DNA of 6,763 nt from Candidatus Minthomonas equi (GTDB taxonomy: Bacteria > Bacteroidota > Bacteroidia > Bacteroidales > UBA932), in NCBI GenBank assembly GCA_018064575.1, contig JAGHUZ010000195.1, forward strand, positions 1 to 6,763, in the 5' to 3' direction. The notes below the pieces were generated by a model. That model worked only from the letters and a program-made list of their open reading frames with translations. It made no database searches and had not been told where the DNA came from. Position 1 is the first letter of the stretch; each line of letters starts with the position of its first letter. Below are positions 6,009-6,763 of this stretch, piece after piece. Position numbers and translations under genes: made by a program.

Positions 6009-6763
6009 ATGAAAAGATTATTCATCATATCAGTTCTGTTTGTGGTGTCGGTATCAGGCGTTTCCGCCAAAAATGCTCCCGAACTCGATTCTCTTTGGAA
6101 CAGGGCTGTCAATGCATATACGACGGCGGATTATCAGGCAGCTTTGGATTCGTTCCTTTCCATAGAGGAAGCGGGGGCCCATTCCGCTGACCTTTATTAT
6201 AATATCGCCAATTCGTATTATAAATCAGGTAATTCCAATGGCAAGGCCATTCTTTATTACAGGCGTGCTTTGAGAATGAATCCTTCCTTCGAGGATGCGG
6301 AAATGAATCTGTCAATGGCAAGGGCGCAGACTCTGGACGAGATAGACGTAGTCCCTGAATTTGTCCTGATAACCTGGGTCAGGAATGTCCGTAACAGTTT
6401 CTCGTCCGATGTTTGGGCCTGGGGCGCTGTCATACTGTTCGTCCTTTTCCTGGCAGCGCTGTTCTTCTTCAGGTTCGGACGTTCTTCTTCTGTGGTCAGG
6501 CTGTCATTCGTGGCCGGGATAGTGTTTCTGGTGGCTGTAACCTTCTGTTTCGGGTGTTCATTTTCTCTTAAGAAGGAGTTCGACAGAGTGGACAAGGCAG
6601 TAGTATTGGCTCCGGTTTCTTCAGGAAAAGGCTCTCCGAATGATAATGCTCAGTCCCTTTTCGTGATTCACGAGGGAACGGATGTGACCATAATCGAAGA
6701 ATTGGGACAGTGGATTCGTGTGGAACTTACTGACGGACGCCAGGGCTGGATTAAAGGAAACGA
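6009..6763 (+). CDS. batE: BatE, TPR and SH3-like membrane protein (3' end cut by window)
   Basis: The frame opens at ATG 6009, eight bases after the last base of batD, and runs off the window with 251 full codons; probably fewer than about ten are missing. Order of parts: signal peptide 1-20 (ending VSA, then Lys), TPR region ~27-105 with the motif LYYNIANSYYKSGN and a second helical pair ending in ALRMNPSFEDAEMNLSMA, membrane helix ~135-154, short basic loop (FRFGRSSSVVR), membrane helix ~165-183, then an SH3-like domain (~196 onward) with LFVIHEGTDVTIIEELGQWI and GRQGWIK. This is the standard BatE plan. Topology puts both the TPR and SH3-like domains in the periplasm, where the SH3 part could bind peptidoglycan or a protein ligand (inference). 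Being co-directional and adjacent to batD, it is probably the last or near-last gene of the operon. Confidence 0.93.
   Translation, partial: MKRLFIISVLFVVSVSGVSAKNAPELDSLWNRAVNAYTTADYQAALDSFLSIEEAGAHSADLYYNIANSYYKSGNSNGKAILYYRRALRMNPSFEDAEMNLSMARAQTLDEIDVVPEFVLITWVRNVRNSFSSDVWAWGAVILFVLFLAALFFFRFGRSSSVVRLSFVAGIVFLVAVTFCFGCSFSLKKEFDRVDKAVVLAPVSSGKGSPNDNAQSLFVIHEGTDVTIIEELGQWIRVELTDGRQGWIKGN

Noticed and set aside
5168..6112. Antisense open frame of 314 codons opposite batD and the start of batE
   Set aside because: It lies opposite well-conserved coding sequence, has no recognisable domain, signal or start context, and its composition is that expected of a shadow frame.

Overview
This window reads as a stretch of a Bacteroidales-type (phylum Bacteroidota) chromosome carrying most of a 'Bacteroides aerotolerance' (bat) operon, entirely on the + strand. 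The assignment rests on three things. The gene order (DUF58 protein, membrane-anchored BatD-like protein, BatA, BatB, BatC, BatD, BatE) is characteristic of the phylum. Three of the four predicted export signals place Gln directly after the cleavage site, as in the Bacteroidetes 'Q-rule' for signal peptidase I substrates. Base composition looks close to even. I cannot name a genus.

Layout: 1-386 is the 3' end of a DUF58 (VWA-like) protein gene whose start lies outside the window; a moxR-type AAA+ ATPase gene would be expected just upstream. 392-1387 is a single-pass membrane protein that looks like a shortened BatD. 1384-2388 is batA. 2385-4136 is one continuous frame joining batB and batC. 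4193-6001 is batD. 6009 to the window end is batE, missing only its last few codons. Gaps are 5, -4, -4, 56 and 7 bp, so the block is probably one transcript. The only gap of any size (4137-4192) shows no convincing promoter or terminator. No tRNA, rRNA, mobile element or CRISPR array was seen.

How the parts may fit together (inference from positive-inside topology): the two VWA domains (BatA, BatB) with intact metal-binding MIDAS motifs, the TPR domain of BatC, the beta-rich ectodomains of BatD and the BatD-like protein, and the TPR and SH3-like domains of BatE would all face the periplasm. The DUF58 protein (with MoxR) and the C-terminal helical tails of the BatD-like protein and BatD would lie in the cytoplasm. 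This suits a MoxR-driven, membrane-spanning complex that remodels or assembles envelope proteins. The name 'aerotolerance' is historical and the biochemical role is not settled.

The operon type is known. The most noteworthy points here are the BatB-BatC fusion with an apparently preserved internal signal peptide, the Gln-rich tandem-repeat tract in BatC, and the BatD-like mini-paralogue sharing both its ectodomain plan and its cytoplasmic tail with BatD.
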